Below, piece by piece: positions 6,266-6,566 of a DNA stretch of 6,566 nucleotides (positions are counted from its first letter, which is position 1; every line of letters begins with the position of its first letter). Below the pieces are notes generated by a model that searched no databases, had not been told where the DNA came from, and saw nothing but the letters and a program-made list of their open reading frames with translations. Source of the DNA: JANYCD01 sp043738625 (GTDB taxonomy: Bacteria; Pseudomonadota; Gammaproteobacteria; Burkholderiales; Rhodocyclaceae); NCBI GenBank assembly GCA_043738625.1, contig JAYUFR010000068.1:1-6566 (forward strand). The letters are read 5' to 3'. The translations under genes and the position numbers were made by a program.

Positions 6266-6566
6266 ATGATCCAGATATTTAACGTCAGCATTGGCGTGTT
6301 GATTGCATTGGCCTTTGCGGCTGTCCTGCTCTACTTCTACGTCAAGGACGTGTCGCAGAAAAAGCATTCCATTCTGCGCAATTATCCGATTATCGGACGC
6401 TTCCGTTTCCTGTTCGAACAGTTCGGCGAATATTTTCGCCAGTATTTTTTCCTCAATGATCGTGAGGAGCGGCCGTTCAACCGTTCCACGCGGAGCTGGG
6501 TTTATCGTCTGGCGAAGAACGAAGGTGGCGTCATTGGTTTTGGCTCGACCTACAACCTGCACGAGT
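6266..6566 (+). CDS. FMN-binding glutamate synthase family protein, 5' part only
   Basis: A plus-strand frame opens at ATG 6266 and runs off the window after 100 codons. GGAGG (6256-6260) sits five bases upstream, an excellent ribosome binding site. Residues 5-25 form a hydrophobic N-terminal segment, probably a membrane anchor. It is followed by KKHSILRNYPIIGRFRFLFE (32-51), RQYFFLNDREERPFNRSTRS (58-77) and VYRLAKN, then GFGSTYN. This layout is characteristic of stand-alone proteins related to the FMN and iron-sulfur central domain of the glutamate synthase large subunit. These lack the glutaminase domain, and their physiological reaction is generally not established. The catalytic part lies beyond the window. 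It diverges from nadC, so the promoters of both must lie in or around 6190-6265. Confidence 0.85.
   Translation, partial: MIQIFNVSIGVLIALAFAAVLLYFYVKDVSQKKHSILRNYPIIGRFRFLFEQFGEYFRQYFFLNDREERPFNRSTRSWVYRLAKNEGGVIGFGSTYNLHE

Overview
This window looks like a proteobacterial chromosome segment, most likely betaproteobacterial. The evidence is a NadC of the betaproteobacterial type, an FMN-binding glutamate synthase homologue, a CCA-encoding tRNA-Ser(GGA), and GC-rich coding sequence with weaker GC in the intergenic parts. The lineage is an inference from protein style, not from a search.

Layout from left to right. Bases 1-212 hold no gene I can support, only short repeats. Next, on the minus strand, is an HPP-family integral membrane protein with two C-terminal CBS domains (213-1391). 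Just upstream of it is a decayed GspG-like pseudopilin (about 1428-1582), interrupted by two apparent single-base deletions. A strong bidirectional terminator (1602-1634) separates this from the window's largest gene (1715-4717, minus). That gene encodes a 1000-residue exported protein built of an Fn3-like segment, a right-handed beta-helix, a CBM6-like carbohydrate-binding module and a C-terminal heparin-lyase-like domain, joined by proline-rich linkers.

Upstream of this gene is a leader with four inverted repeats (4741-4892), then about 335 bases without a gene. A tRNA-Ser(GGA) gene (5228-5318, minus) and nadC (minus) follow. Divergent from nadC is the start of an FMN-binding glutamate synthase family protein (6266 to the window edge, plus).

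The right side (tRNA, nadC, glutamate synthase homologue) is housekeeping in character. The left side, lying on the 3' side of the tRNA, is accessory in character: a secreted polysaccharide-degrading enzyme, a broken pseudopilin and a solitary transporter-like protein. This geometry fits, but does not prove, acquisition at a tRNA 3' end; no integrase or duplicated tRNA end is visible. The most distinctive item is the large modular protein, which combines a beta-helix of possible catalytic function with a second, unrelated lyase fold. I see no complete new multi-gene system.
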